From assembly GCA_041584755.1 (NCBI GenBank), contig JBFHDK010000002.1, positions 13,509 to 77,508 of the forward strand: a stretch of 64,000 nt of DNA, given 5' to 3'. The notes under the pieces were generated by a model that was not told the origin of the DNA, did not search any database, and was given only the letters and a program-made list of their open reading frames with translations. This document shows, in pieces, positions 35,568 through 44,224 of the stretch (position 1 is the first letter of the stretch; each line of letters opens with the position of its first letter). Source of the stretch: HB2-32-21 sp003448675. GTDB taxonomy: Bacteria > Pseudomonadota > Gammaproteobacteria > Pseudomonadales > Porticoccaceae. The position numbers and the translations under genes were made by a program.

Positions 35568-36596
35568 TTACAGTTGCCGCCAATAGCCCAATATGTCCAA
35601 CATGCGATTGGCATAGCCCCATTCGTTATCAAACCACAACAGCACCTTCACCAGGCGCTTGCCGCCGACGCGAGTCTGGCTGGCATCGACAATGGCCGAG
35701 CGGGGGTCGTGATTAAAGTCACAGGAAGCCAGGGGCTCCTCGGTATAACCTAATATACCCGGAAACTCGCGCCCGGCCGCCGTCCGCAATAGTTCGTTGA
35801 CCTCCGCCCGGGAGGTATCCCGCCGCATCTGCACTGACAGATCGATGGCCGATACGTTCTGGGTCGGCACCCGCATGGCCTGGGCCTCGAAACGGCCGGC
35901 CAGCTCCGGCAGTACCCGGTCTAGGCCCCGGGCCAGCCGGGTTTCCACGGGAATGATCGACTGGAACGCGGCGCGGGTCTTGCGCAGGTCGGTATTGTGG
36001 TAAGAGTCCAGCACCGGTTGATCGCTCATGGCCGAGTGAATGGTGGTAATCACCCCCGCCTCGACACCCAGGGCCTCATGCAAGACCCGGATCACCGGCA
36101 CTACACAGTTGGTGGTGCAGGAGGCCGCGGAGATGATGCGATGCTCGGGCCGCAATAAGTCATGGTTGGCGCCAAAGACAATGGTGGCGTCGACATCCGC
36201 TTCCGCGGGCTGGGAGAACAGCACCGAGCCGGCACCAGCCCGCAAGTGAGCCTCCGCCTCTCGGCGCGAACTGATGGCGCCACTGCATTCCAGCACCACA
36301 TCCACGCCCAGACTGGCCCAGGGCAACTGCGTCAGACCTTCGTGGTGAGTAACTGGAATCGTCTGGCCATCAATGGTCAGGGCCTGGACAGCCGTTTCCA
36401 CCCGCCCCGGAAAACGACCATGGGTGGAATCATAACGGCACAGGTAGGCAATGGTGTCCAGATCGGCCAGCTCGTTGATGGCAACGACTTCAAACTGTTC
36501 CTGAAGTCCCCGCTCCCAGAGGGCTCTCAGTACGCTGCGCCCAATGCGGCCGAAACCATTGATAGCAAGACGTGTTGGCCCGGCGCGTTCGGCCAT
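35568..36596 (-). CDS. epd: Erythrose-4-phosphate dehydrogenase (GapB/Epd type)
   Basis: 342 residues of the GAPDH fold. NAD-binding start RLAINGFGRIGRSVLRAL and catalytic cysteine in ISAASCTTNC. The segments VITTIHSAMSDQPVLDSYH and FQSIIPVETRLARGLDRVLPEL, and AINELAD early in the chain, are more Epd-like than GapA-like. Epd oxidises erythrose-4-phosphate toward pyridoxal phosphate synthesis; it sits between tkt and pgk as in Pseudomonas and E. coli. A glycolytic GAPDH role is not excluded. Its ATG overlaps the tkt stop by one base (TAATG). Confidence 0.83.
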   Translation of the reverse strand: MAERAGPTRLAINGFGRIGRSVLRALWERGLQEQFEVVAINELADLDTIAYLCRYDSTHGRFPGRVETAVQALTIDGQTIPVTHHEGLTQLPWASLGVDVVLECSGAISSRREAEAHLRAGAGSVLFSQPAEADVDATIVFGANHDLLRPEHRIISAASCTTNCVVPVIRVLHEALGVEAGVITTIHSAMSDQPVLDSYHNTDLRKTRAAFQSIIPVETRLARGLDRVLPELAGRFEAQAMRVPTQNVSAIDLSVQMRRDTSRAEVNELLRTAAGREFPGILGYTEEPLASCDFNHDPRSAIVDASQTRVGGKRLVKVLLWFDNEWGYANRMLDILGYWRQL

Positions 36597-38593
36597 TAAT
36601 CGAGTAGCGCCCTGGCGGTGGCGAGCACATTGTCGACACTAAAACCGAAATGGGTCATCAATTCCGGGCCCGGCGCCGAAGCACCGAAGCTGCTCATACC
36701 GATGACCTTGCCGTCCAGTCCGACGTATTTGTACCAGTAATCTCCATGCAGAGCCTCAATGGCCAGCCGCCTGCGCGCATTTGGTGGCAGCACCGCTTCC
36801 CGGTAGGCCGCATCCTGGGCATCAAACACTTCCGCACAGGGCATGGACACCACCCGCGCTCGACGCCCTTCGTCATTCAATGTCGTCGCCGCCGCCATCG
36901 CCAGCTGCACCTCGGAACCGGTGGCAATCAGAATAAGCTCCGGCTCGCCCTCGCAATCGGCCAGCACATAGGCTCCGCGCTCGATAGCCGCCACCTGGGC
37001 GTCATCTCGCGCCTGATGGGGCAAACCCTGGCGGGTGAATATCAGCGCCGAGGGCCCATCGCGACGCTCGATCGCGGCTTTCCAGCACACGGCTGACTCA
37101 ACGGTGTCGCAGGGTCGCCAGGTATGCATATTGGGGGTGCTGCGCAGGCTGGTGAGTTGCTCCACCGGCTGGTGCGTGGGGCCATCCTCACCCAGACCGA
37201 TGGAATCATGGGTAAAAACAAAAATGCTTTGCTGCTTCATCAATGCCGCCATGCGCACAGCGTTGCGGCAGTATTCCATAAACACCAGGAAGGTGGCGCC
37301 GTAATTAATAAAGCCACCATGCAGGGCAATACCGTTCATGATCGCCGCCATGCCAAATTCGCGAACGCCGTAATAAAGATAGTTACCGCCGGCCGCGTCC
37401 GCCGCCACCCCCTTGCTGCCGCGCCAGATGGTGTTGTTGGAGCCGGCCAGATCCGCCGAACCACCCAGCAGCTCAGGCAACAATGGCCCATAAGCATCCA
37501 GGCAGTTTTGCGAAGCCTTGCGGGTGGCCGGCGACTCACCGTTGGCCTGACACTGGGCCACATAGGCTTGCGCCTGCCGGGAAAAGTCCGCTGGCAACTG
37601 GCCATTGAGACGCCGCTCAAGGTCGGCGGCCAGTTCCGGAAATGCCTGCCGATAGGCCTGAAAGCGATCCCGCCATTGGCTTTCGGCGGTTTCTCCATTG
37701 CTTGTGGCGCACCAGCCCTGGGCAATATCCGCTGGTATCTCGAAAGGCCCGTGGGGCCAGTCCAACAGCTCACGGGTGGCTTTTATCTCCTCATCTCCCA
37801 GGGGTGCGCCGTGACAGCTTTCACTGCCCTGCTTACCGGGCGAGCCGAAACCGATAATGGTTTTACAGCAGATCAAGGTCGGCTTATGGGGCTCGCTGCA
37901 GGCCGAATCAATGGCCGCCTTGATGGCTTCGGCATCGTGGCCGTCCACGTCCGGGATGACCTGCCAGCCATAAGCGGCAAAGCGCGCCGGGGTGTCGTCG
38001 GTAAACCAACCTTCCACTTCCCCGTCAATGGAAATGCCATTGTCATCATAAAACACGGTAAGCTTACCCAACTGGTGGGTGCCGGCCAGGGAGCATACTT
38101 CGTGGGAAATGCCTTCCATCAGGCAGCCATCACCGGCGAATACCCAGGTGCGATGATCGACGATGTCATGGCCGGGCTGGTTAAACTGGGCGCCAAGGAT
38201 TTTTTCCGCCAGCGCCATACCCACGGCATTGGCGAGGCCCTGACCCAGGGGTCCGGTAGTGGTTTCCACGCCCGGCGCTTCTTTGTATTCAGGGTGACCC
38301 GCGGTTTTGGAGTGCAGCTGACGGAAATTTTTCAGTTCATTGATGGGCAGGTCATAGCCACTCAGATGCAACAGGGAGTAAAGTAGCATCGAACCGTGGC
38401 CATTGGAGAGCACAAAGCGATCGCGATTGGCCCAGTCGGGGTTGGCCGGGTTATGGCTCAGATAATCATTCCACAGCACTTCGGCGATATCCGCCATGCC
38501 CATGGGTGCACCGGGATGACCGCTTTTGGCTTGTTGTACCGCATCCATACTGAGCGCACGAATGGCGTTGGCGAGCTGACGACGGGAAGGCAT
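36596..38593 (-). CDS. tkt: Transketolase
   Basis: 665 residues. A thiamine diphosphate enzyme of the pentose phosphate pathway. TPP/metal motif FAGDGCLMEGISHEVCSLAG...VFYDDNGISIDGEVEGW (about 150-195); pyrimidine domain with DSIGLGEDGPTHQPVEQL; and a C-terminal domain ending FSVDNVLATARALL. It starts the tkt-epd-pgk-fba operon and is divergent from the ArsR-methyltransferase gene. Confidence 0.97.
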   Translation of the reverse strand: MPSRRQLANAIRALSMDAVQQAKSGHPGAPMGMADIAEVLWNDYLSHNPANPDWANRDRFVLSNGHGSMLLYSLLHLSGYDLPINELKNFRQLHSKTAGHPEYKEAPGVETTTGPLGQGLANAVGMALAEKILGAQFNQPGHDIVDHRTWVFAGDGCLMEGISHEVCSLAGTHQLGKLTVFYDDNGISIDGEVEGWFTDDTPARFAAYGWQVIPDVDGHDAEAIKAAIDSACSEPHKPTLICCKTIIGFGSPGKQGSESCHGAPLGDEEIKATRELLDWPHGPFEIPADIAQGWCATSNGETAESQWRDRFQAYRQAFPELAADLERRLNGQLPADFSRQAQAYVAQCQANGESPATRKASQNCLDAYGPLLPELLGGSADLAGSNNTIWRGSKGVAADAAGGNYLYYGVREFGMAAIMNGIALHGGFINYGATFLVFMEYCRNAVRMAALMKQQSIFVFTHDSIGLGEDGPTHQPVEQLTSLRSTPNMHTWRPCDTVESAVCWKAAIERRDGPSALIFTRQGLPHQARDDAQVAAIERGAYVLADCEGEPELILIATGSEVQLAMAAATTLNDEGRRARVVSMPCAEVFDAQDAAYREAVLPPNARRRLAIEALHGDYWYKYVGLDGKVIGMSSFGASAPGPELMTHFGFSVDNVLATARALLD

Positions 38594-38715
38594 GGGCTCT
38601 CCTCAAGGGGGCAAAAGAAAAAGACGCGTATTCTCCCCCAGGGGCCGAGGCCAGTAAAGTCATGGACACGCTAATTCACATATTGCAAACATAAACATGA
38701 TGCCTTGCATAGCTG

Positions 38716-38733
38716 CATCAAAATTATTTGATG
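38716..38733. promoter_or_regulatory. Perfect palindrome between tkt and the ArsR-type regulator
   Basis: CATCAAA (38716-38722), ATTA, TTTGATG (38727-38733): a 7-bp perfect inverted repeat 30 bp before the regulator's ATG in the 170-bp divergent region. It is a natural candidate operator for the ArsR protein encoded next to it, and could also affect tkt. The dyad is seen; the binding partner is inferred. Confidence 0.55.
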
Positions 38734-38763
38734 TTTGGCTCACACTAACTTATCCTCCCGCCC

Positions 38764-39750
38764 ATGACTAAAGTGCAATCCAACCCGACTCCTGGGGCCA
38801 GCCTCAATCAGGCCACGACCATACTCAAAGCCGCGGGTGATGAACTGCGCGGTCAAATTTTACGCATTCTCCAACATGACGCTTTCGGGGTGCTTGAGCT
38901 TTGCCGGATATTTGGTCTACGCCAACCGGCCATGAGCCACCACCTGAAGATTCTGTCCCAGGCTGGGCTGGTCACCTCTCGCCGCGAAGGCACTTGTATT
39001 TTTTATCGCCGCGCATACGCCAGGGACGATGGCCTGGATACGCTCAGGCAGCAGATCTTCGCCCAATTGGATACCTGCGCTATTCCCGACAAAGCCGCCG
39101 CCGGCATGACGGCGGTGCACGAAGAACGGGCCGAAAACAGCCAGGCGTTTTTTCGCAACAATGTCGACAACTTTCGCGAACAACAGGACCTGATCGCCAG
39201 TTATAGCCTTTATGGCGATACCGTTGTGGACTTAATCGACTCCCTCAATTTACCCACTTCCGGCACGGCGTTGGAGGTAGGTCCCGGTGAAGGCGAATTA
39301 CTGCTAGAGCTGGCAAAGCGTTTTAAGCGGGTAAGCGCCCTGGACAACTCCGCCGAAATGCTGGCACGGGCAAAAACCGCCTGCGAGGCCAAATCAATCG
39401 GCGGGATCAAATTCCTGCTCGATGATATCTGCAAGCCAGCAACCAAAATCCGGGCCGATCTCGTCACCATGAACATGGTCCTCCACCATCTTGCCCGTCC
39501 CGCGGACACGCTCAAAGTTGTCCACAACCTGCTTAACGAGGGTGGTGTATTGATTATCACCGACCTGTGTCAGCACGATCAGGATTGGGCCCACGACGCC
39601 TGCGGTGATCTGTGGCTGGGGTTTTGTCCCGAAGAGCTGGAACACTGGGCCAACTCGGCCGGGTTCACCGTGGGCAACAGCCAGTTTTTGGCCCAACGCA
39701 ACGGTTTTCGTATTCAGGTGCGACAATTCATGCGCTCCGGTTCAGTATAA
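38764..39750 (+). CDS. ArsR-family regulator fused to a SAM methyltransferase domain
   Basis: 328 residues. The N-terminal winged helix (about 20-95) has VLELCRIFGLRQPAMSHHLKILSQAGLVTSRREG. From about residue 165 a Rossmann methyltransferase-like domain follows, with ALEVGPGEGELLLEL (Glu171 to Gly177) as SAM motif I and SALDNSAEMLARAK after it. Such fusions next to SAM-cycle genes are known regulators of methionine/SAM metabolism (the SahR type, sensing S-adenosylhomocysteine or SAM). It lies 71 bp before metK, followed by ahcY and metF, so it probably controls them. No arsenic genes or metal-binding Cys motif are present, so a metal sensor role is unlikely. Confidence 0.87.
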   Translation: MTKVQSNPTPGASLNQATTILKAAGDELRGQILRILQHDAFGVLELCRIFGLRQPAMSHHLKILSQAGLVTSRREGTCIFYRRAYARDDGLDTLRQQIFAQLDTCAIPDKAAAGMTAVHEERAENSQAFFRNNVDNFREQQDLIASYSLYGDTVVDLIDSLNLPTSGTALEVGPGEGELLLELAKRFKRVSALDNSAEMLARAKTACEAKSIGGIKFLLDDICKPATKIRADLVTMNMVLHHLARPADTLKVVHNLLNEGGVLIITDLCQHDQDWAHDACGDLWLGFCPEELEHWANSAGFTVGNSQFLAQRNGFRIQVRQFMRSGSV

Positions 39751-39821
39751 ACAGCCATCCCACCGAAAGGCGCAATTGATCATTACCTAACTTAATAACG
39801 CAGGAGCAGGAGCCCTCACCC

Positions 39822-40976
39822 ATGAGTCACTACAGCGTTTTCACTTCCGAGTCGGTTTCGGAAGGCCATCCCGACAAAATGGCCGATCAGATCTCCGACG
39901 CCATTGTCGACGCCATGATCGCTGACGACCCGGAATCCAGAGTGGCCGTTGAAACCATGGTCAAAACCGGCGTGGCCATCATTGCCGGCGAGGTGCGTAC
40001 CGGCACCTATGTCGATCTGGAAGACATCGTCCGCAAAGTGATTCTCGACATCGGTTATAACAGTTCCGAGGTCGGCTTCGACGGCGCGTCCTGTGCGGTT
40101 ATCAACGCCATTGGCAAACAGTCCCAGGATATCGCCATGGGCGTGGACGAGGGCAACGACAAGGAACAGGGCGCTGGCGATCAGGGCCTGATGTTTGGTT
40201 ACGCCACCAACGAGACCGAGGTGCTGATGCCGGCGCCGATTTACTATGCCCACCGACTGGTAGAGCGCCAGGCCTATCTGCGCAAACACAAGGTGCTGCC
40301 CTGGCTGCGCCCGGACGCCAAAAGCCAGGTGACTTTGCGCTACGAAACGGGGGTTCCCATCGCCGTCGACGCCGTGGTGTTGTCGACCCAGCACGACCCG
40401 GACATCAGCCTCGGCGACCTCCAGGAAGCGGTGATGGAAGAGATCATCAAGCCGGTATTGCCCGCGGAATGGTTGCACAAGGACACCCTCTACCACATCA
40501 ACCCCACCGGCCTGTTTGTGATTGGCGGGCCCATGGGCGACTGCGGCCTGACCGGGCGCAAGATCATCGTCGATACCTATGGCGGCATGGCCCACCACGG
40601 GGGCGGAGCTTTCTCCGGCAAGGATCCTTCCAAGGTGGACCGATCCGCCGCTTACGCCGGGCGCTATGTAGCCAAGAATATTGTCGCTGCGGGCCTTGCC
40701 GAGCGCTGTGAAATTCAAGTGTCCTACGCCATCGGCGTGGCCGAACCCACCTCGGTCAGCATCAACACCTACGGCACCGGAAAATGCCCGGACCAACAGA
40801 TCATTAAGCTGATTGGCGAGCATTTTGACCTGCGCCCGGCTGGCCTGATCGCCATGCTCGACCTGAAACGCCCCATTTACCGCAACACCGCCGCCTACGG
40901 CCATTTCGGCCGCGAGGAAGCGGACTTCACCTGGGAAAAAACCGACAAGGCCGACGCCCTGAGAGCCGCCCTCTAA
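39822..40976 (+). CDS. metK: S-adenosylmethionine synthetase
   Basis: 384 residues, standard. It makes SAM from methionine and ATP. Motifs: SEGHPDKMADQISDAIVD, ATP-loop GAGDQGLMFGYA, GGMAHHGGGAFSGKDPSKVDRS and the C-terminal AAYGHFGREEADFTWE. AGGAG repeats precede the ATG. It is followed by ahcY after 53 bp and metF after that, forming a SAM-recycling operon. Confidence 0.98.
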   Translation: MSHYSVFTSESVSEGHPDKMADQISDAIVDAMIADDPESRVAVETMVKTGVAIIAGEVRTGTYVDLEDIVRKVILDIGYNSSEVGFDGASCAVINAIGKQSQDIAMGVDEGNDKEQGAGDQGLMFGYATNETEVLMPAPIYYAHRLVERQAYLRKHKVLPWLRPDAKSQVTLRYETGVPIAVDAVVLSTQHDPDISLGDLQEAVMEEIIKPVLPAEWLHKDTLYHINPTGLFVIGGPMGDCGLTGRKIIVDTYGGMAHHGGGAFSGKDPSKVDRSAAYAGRYVAKNIVAAGLAERCEIQVSYAIGVAEPTSVSINTYGTGKCPDQQIIKLIGEHFDLRPAGLIAMLDLKRPIYRNTAAYGHFGREEADFTWEKTDKADALRAAL

Positions 40977-41029
40977 GTCGGCGCCCACCACAAGCCGTAC
41001 CCGGGGAAACCCTAGCCTAGGAATCCAAG

Positions 41030-42436
41030 ATGAGTAATTTTGCCAACGCTCCCGACCTGAAACCGGACTATAGAGTCGCCGACATATCCCTGGCCGACTG
41101 GGGCCGCCGGGAAATCGAAATCGCCGAGACCGAAATGCCCGCGCTCATGGCAATTCGGGAAAAATACCGCTCCCTGCAACCACTCAAGGGTGCGAAAATT
41201 CTCGGCTGTATTCACATGACTATCCAGACCGCCGTGCTGATTGAAACCCTGGAAGCCCTGGGTGCGCAAGTGCGCTGGTCTTCGTGCAATATCTTTTCCA
41301 CCCAGGACCACGCCGCTGCGGCTATCGCCCAAAGCGGGGTCGCGGTGTACGCCTGGAAGGGTGAAACCGAGGAAGAATACGACTGGTGTATCGAGCAGAC
41401 CATTCTGAAAGATGGCGCCCCCTGGGATGCCAATATGGTGCTCGATGATGGCGGCGACCTGACCGCGATCCTGCATGAAAAGTACCCACAGGTACTGGAC
41501 CGGGTGCACGGCATTACCGAGGAAACCACCACTGGCGTTCACCGCCTCTACGATATGCTCCAAAAAGGCGAACTGAAGGTCCCAGCCATCAACGTCAACG
41601 ATTCGGTGACCAAGTCAAAAAACGACAACAAATACGGCTGTCGTCACAGCCTCAACGACGCGGTCAAGCGCGCCACCGACCACCTGTTGGCTGGTAAAAA
41701 AGCCCTGGTCATCGGTTATGGCGATGTCGGCAAGGGCTCAGCCCAGTCGCTGCGCCAGGAAGGCATGATCGTGCGCGTCAGCGAGGCCGACCCCATTTGC
41801 GCCATGCAGGCCTGCATGGACGGCTTTGAAGTCTCCTCGCCCTATATAAACGGCATCAACGATGGCAGTCCGGCGTGCGTGGATAGCGCCCTGCTGGGTC
41901 AAATCGATCTGGTAGTCACCGCCACCGGTAATATCAATGTCTGCGATCGGAACATGCTCGGCGCGCTGAAAAGCGGTGCCGTGGTTTGTAACATCGGCCA
42001 CTTCGACAACGAGATCGAAACCGCCTGGACCCGGGATAACTGGCACTGGGAAGAGGTAAAACCCCAGGTCCACTCGATCTACCGGGCCGCCAGCAAGGAA
42101 GCCGCTAAAGGCGACCACATCATTTTGCTCAGCGAGGGCCGTCTGGTGAACCTGGGCAACGCCACCGGCCACCCCAGCCGAGTCATGGATGGCTCCTTCG
42201 CCAACCAGGTGCTGGCCCAGATTCACCTGTTCGAGCAGAAATTCGCCGACCAGAACCAGGCGCAACAGCAAAAAATGCTGGGCGTGGAAGTATTGCCCAA
42301 ACAGCTCGACGAGGAAGTCGCAGCCCATATGGTAAGCGGTTTTGGCGGGGTTACCACCCGCCTCACCCAGACCCAGGCGGACTACATTAATGTGAGCGTG
42401 GACGGCCCCTTCAAACCTGACACCTACCGTTATTAA
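41030..42436 (+). CDS. ahcY: Adenosylhomocysteinase
   Basis: 468 residues. An NAD-dependent enzyme that splits S-adenosylhomocysteine into adenosine and homocysteine. Motifs: GAKILGCIHMTIQTAVLIETL, NVNDSVTKSKNDNKYGC, HSLNDAVKRATDHLLAGK, NAD-binding VIGYGDVGKGSAQSLR, and the C-terminal KPDTYRY, in which Lys and Tyr contact NAD. AGGA lies eight bases before the ATG. The leader is only 53 bp, too short for an SAH riboswitch. Confidence 0.98.
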   Translation: MSNFANAPDLKPDYRVADISLADWGRREIEIAETEMPALMAIREKYRSLQPLKGAKILGCIHMTIQTAVLIETLEALGAQVRWSSCNIFSTQDHAAAAIAQSGVAVYAWKGETEEEYDWCIEQTILKDGAPWDANMVLDDGGDLTAILHEKYPQVLDRVHGITEETTTGVHRLYDMLQKGELKVPAINVNDSVTKSKNDNKYGCRHSLNDAVKRATDHLLAGKKALVIGYGDVGKGSAQSLRQEGMIVRVSEADPICAMQACMDGFEVSSPYINGINDGSPACVDSALLGQIDLVVTATGNINVCDRNMLGALKSGAVVCNIGHFDNEIETAWTRDNWHWEEVKPQVHSIYRAASKEAAKGDHIILLSEGRLVNLGNATGHPSRVMDGSFANQVLAQIHLFEQKFADQNQAQQQKMLGVEVLPKQLDEEVAAHMVSGFGGVTTRLTQTQADYINVSVDGPFKPDTYRY

Positions 42437-42489
42437 GTTCCTGGTAACCCGTACTAATACCTAGGTACCTGAAAATTTCTGGAGAATTT

Positions 42490-43338
42490 GTGAGCGATCC
42501 ACGCTGGCCATTAAGTTTCGAATTTTTCCCGCCCAAGACCGATGTCGGTAAGGGAAAGCTGCGATGCGTTCGCGGTATGCTGGCGGCTTATCAGCCAGAA
42601 TTTTGTTCCGTCACCTATGGCGCCGGCGGCTCAACCCGCGATAACACCCGCGACACAGTACTGGACATACTCGCCACCGGCCTGGATGTAGCGCCCCACC
42701 TGTCCTTTGGTGGTGATAATCCCGAAGCAATCAGGGAGTTGCTCCGCACCTACCAAAACGCCGGGGTAAAGCGCGTGGTGGCCCTGCGCGGTGACCTGCC
42801 CACGGGCATGGGAGGTGGTGCAACCGAGCTGGTTCATGCCAACGAGCTGGTGGCCTTTATTCGCAAACACTTCGGTGAGGAATTCACCATGCATGTGGCC
42901 GCTTATCCGGAAATTCACCCGGAAGCCGAATCCTATCAGGCCGATATCCACTGGCTGGCAGAGAAGTTCCAGGCCGGCGCCAATGCCGCCATCACCCAAT
43001 ATTTCTACAATATTGATGCTTACTGGTATTTTATCGACCAGTGCCGGAAGGCCGGCATCGAGCAGGCCATCGTGCCCGGCATCATGCCGATCACCAATTT
43101 CCAGAACCTGGCGCGCTTTTCCGCCAACTGTGGCGCCGAGATACCGCGCTGGATCAGTCAGCGTCTCCAACAGTACGGCGACGACCAGGACGCGGTTCGG
43201 GACTTCGGCATCGAAGTGGTGACCCGACTCTGCGAACAGCTCCTTGAAGGGGGCGCCCCGGGCCTGCACTTCTACACCATGAACCAGGCCGAACCCAGCA
43301 CCACCATTCTCGATAACCTGGGACGTCGACCGGCCTGA
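42490..43338 (+). CDS. metF: 5,10-methylenetetrahydrofolate reductase
   Basis: 282 residues from GTG 42490 with GGAG five bases upstream. A flavin TIM-barrel enzyme making 5-methyl-THF for methionine synthesis. Motifs: LSFEFFPPKTDVG (active-site Glu), SVTYGAGGSTR, VVALRGDLP, YPEIHPEA, GANAAITQYFYN and VPGIMPITNF. It is third in the metK-ahcY-metF set and eight bp before rsmE. Confidence 0.96.
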   Translation: MSDPRWPLSFEFFPPKTDVGKGKLRCVRGMLAAYQPEFCSVTYGAGGSTRDNTRDTVLDILATGLDVAPHLSFGGDNPEAIRELLRTYQNAGVKRVVALRGDLPTGMGGGATELVHANELVAFIRKHFGEEFTMHVAAYPEIHPEAESYQADIHWLAEKFQAGANAAITQYFYNIDAYWYFIDQCRKAGIEQAIVPGIMPITNFQNLARFSANCGAEIPRWISQRLQQYGDDQDAVRDFGIEVVTRLCEQLLEGGAPGLHFYTMNQAEPSTTILDNLGRRPA

Positions 43339-43346
43339 GTTTGGCC

Positions 43347-44102
43347 ATGCGCATTCCCCGCATCTATACCCATCAGGCACTGGAGGCTGGCGGGGAAGTA
43401 GTCCTCGAAGCCAGCGCTGCCCGGCACCTGATGTCGGTGTTACGGCTAAAGCCGGGCGATGCGCTGATTCTGTTCAATGGTCGAGGCGGCGAATTCAGCG
43501 CTCGGCTGCTCACCCCCGAGGGCAAGCAAGTTCGTGTGCAAGTGGAACAACACCAGGCAGGCTCGCCGCCCTCCCCGCTGGCCATAACCCTCGCGGTGGG
43601 CCTGTCCAAAGGCGATCGCATGGATTGGGTGATACAAAAAGCCGTGGAACTCGGCGTACAACGGATTTGCCCGCTGTTTACCAAACGCAGCGAAGTAAAG
43701 CTCAAGGGCCAACGCACCGAGCGCAAGTTACGCCATTGGCAGGCCATCGCTCAAAGCGCCTGTGAACAGAGTGGCCTGAATTTTGTTCCCCGGATTGACA
43801 CGCCCCAAAACCTGGAAGCTGTTATAGTCGAACCGGACCTTGCAGCAAGCGCTTGCAAGCTGATACTTGTCCCCCGAACCGAGCGAAGCCTTGCTGCCCT
43901 GCTCAGTTCATGGCCTGATAAACCACCCGCATCCGCGGTCCTGTTTTCCGGCCCGGAAGGCGGCTTCAGTGATGAAGAGGTCGCTCTACTCATGGCAAGG
44001 GAAGTAATCCCAGTTTGCCTCGGCCCACGGGTGCTGCGCGCGGAAACCGCGCCCCTGGCCGCATGCGCGCTGCTACAAAGTCACTGGGGAGACTGGCGCT
44101 AA
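43347..44102 (+). CDS. rsmE: 16S rRNA m3U1498 methyltransferase
   Basis: 251 residues from ATG 43347 (a TTG six bases earlier is less likely). A SPOUT-class methyltransferase acting on U1498 of 16S rRNA. N-terminal PUA-like domain RIPRIYTHQ...LRLKPGDALILFNGRGGEF, then VGLSKGDRMDWVIQKAVELGV and the knot motifs LFSGPEGGFSDEE and LGPRVLRAETAPLAA. It is directly coupled to metF. Confidence 0.95.
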   Translation: MRIPRIYTHQALEAGGEVVLEASAARHLMSVLRLKPGDALILFNGRGGEFSARLLTPEGKQVRVQVEQHQAGSPPSPLAITLAVGLSKGDRMDWVIQKAVELGVQRICPLFTKRSEVKLKGQRTERKLRHWQAIAQSACEQSGLNFVPRIDTPQNLEAVIVEPDLAASACKLILVPRTERSLAALLSSWPDKPPASAVLFSGPEGGFSDEEVALLMAREVIPVCLGPRVLRAETAPLAACALLQSHWGDWR

Positions 44103-44224
44103 ACCCACAAATCACCGTGCTCCAAACCCTTCACTCCGTAGTTTTACATTGATCTCCCTGCCACACTCGCGCTAGCCTAGGAGTGCCCTGATACAATAAT
44201 TAAACAACTCGGGACGCACCCACC

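Noticed and set aside
40977..41029. SAH riboswitch in front of ahcY
   Set aside because: The leader is only 53 bp and lacks the conserved CCGAGG-type core; the region before metK does not contain it either.
41012..44182. CTAGCCTAGGA present before ahcY (41012-41022) and before the first MFS gene (44172-44182)
   Set aside because: In ahcY it overlaps the ribosome-binding site, the two genes have no shared role, and two copies of an 11-mer in 64 kb are weak evidence.
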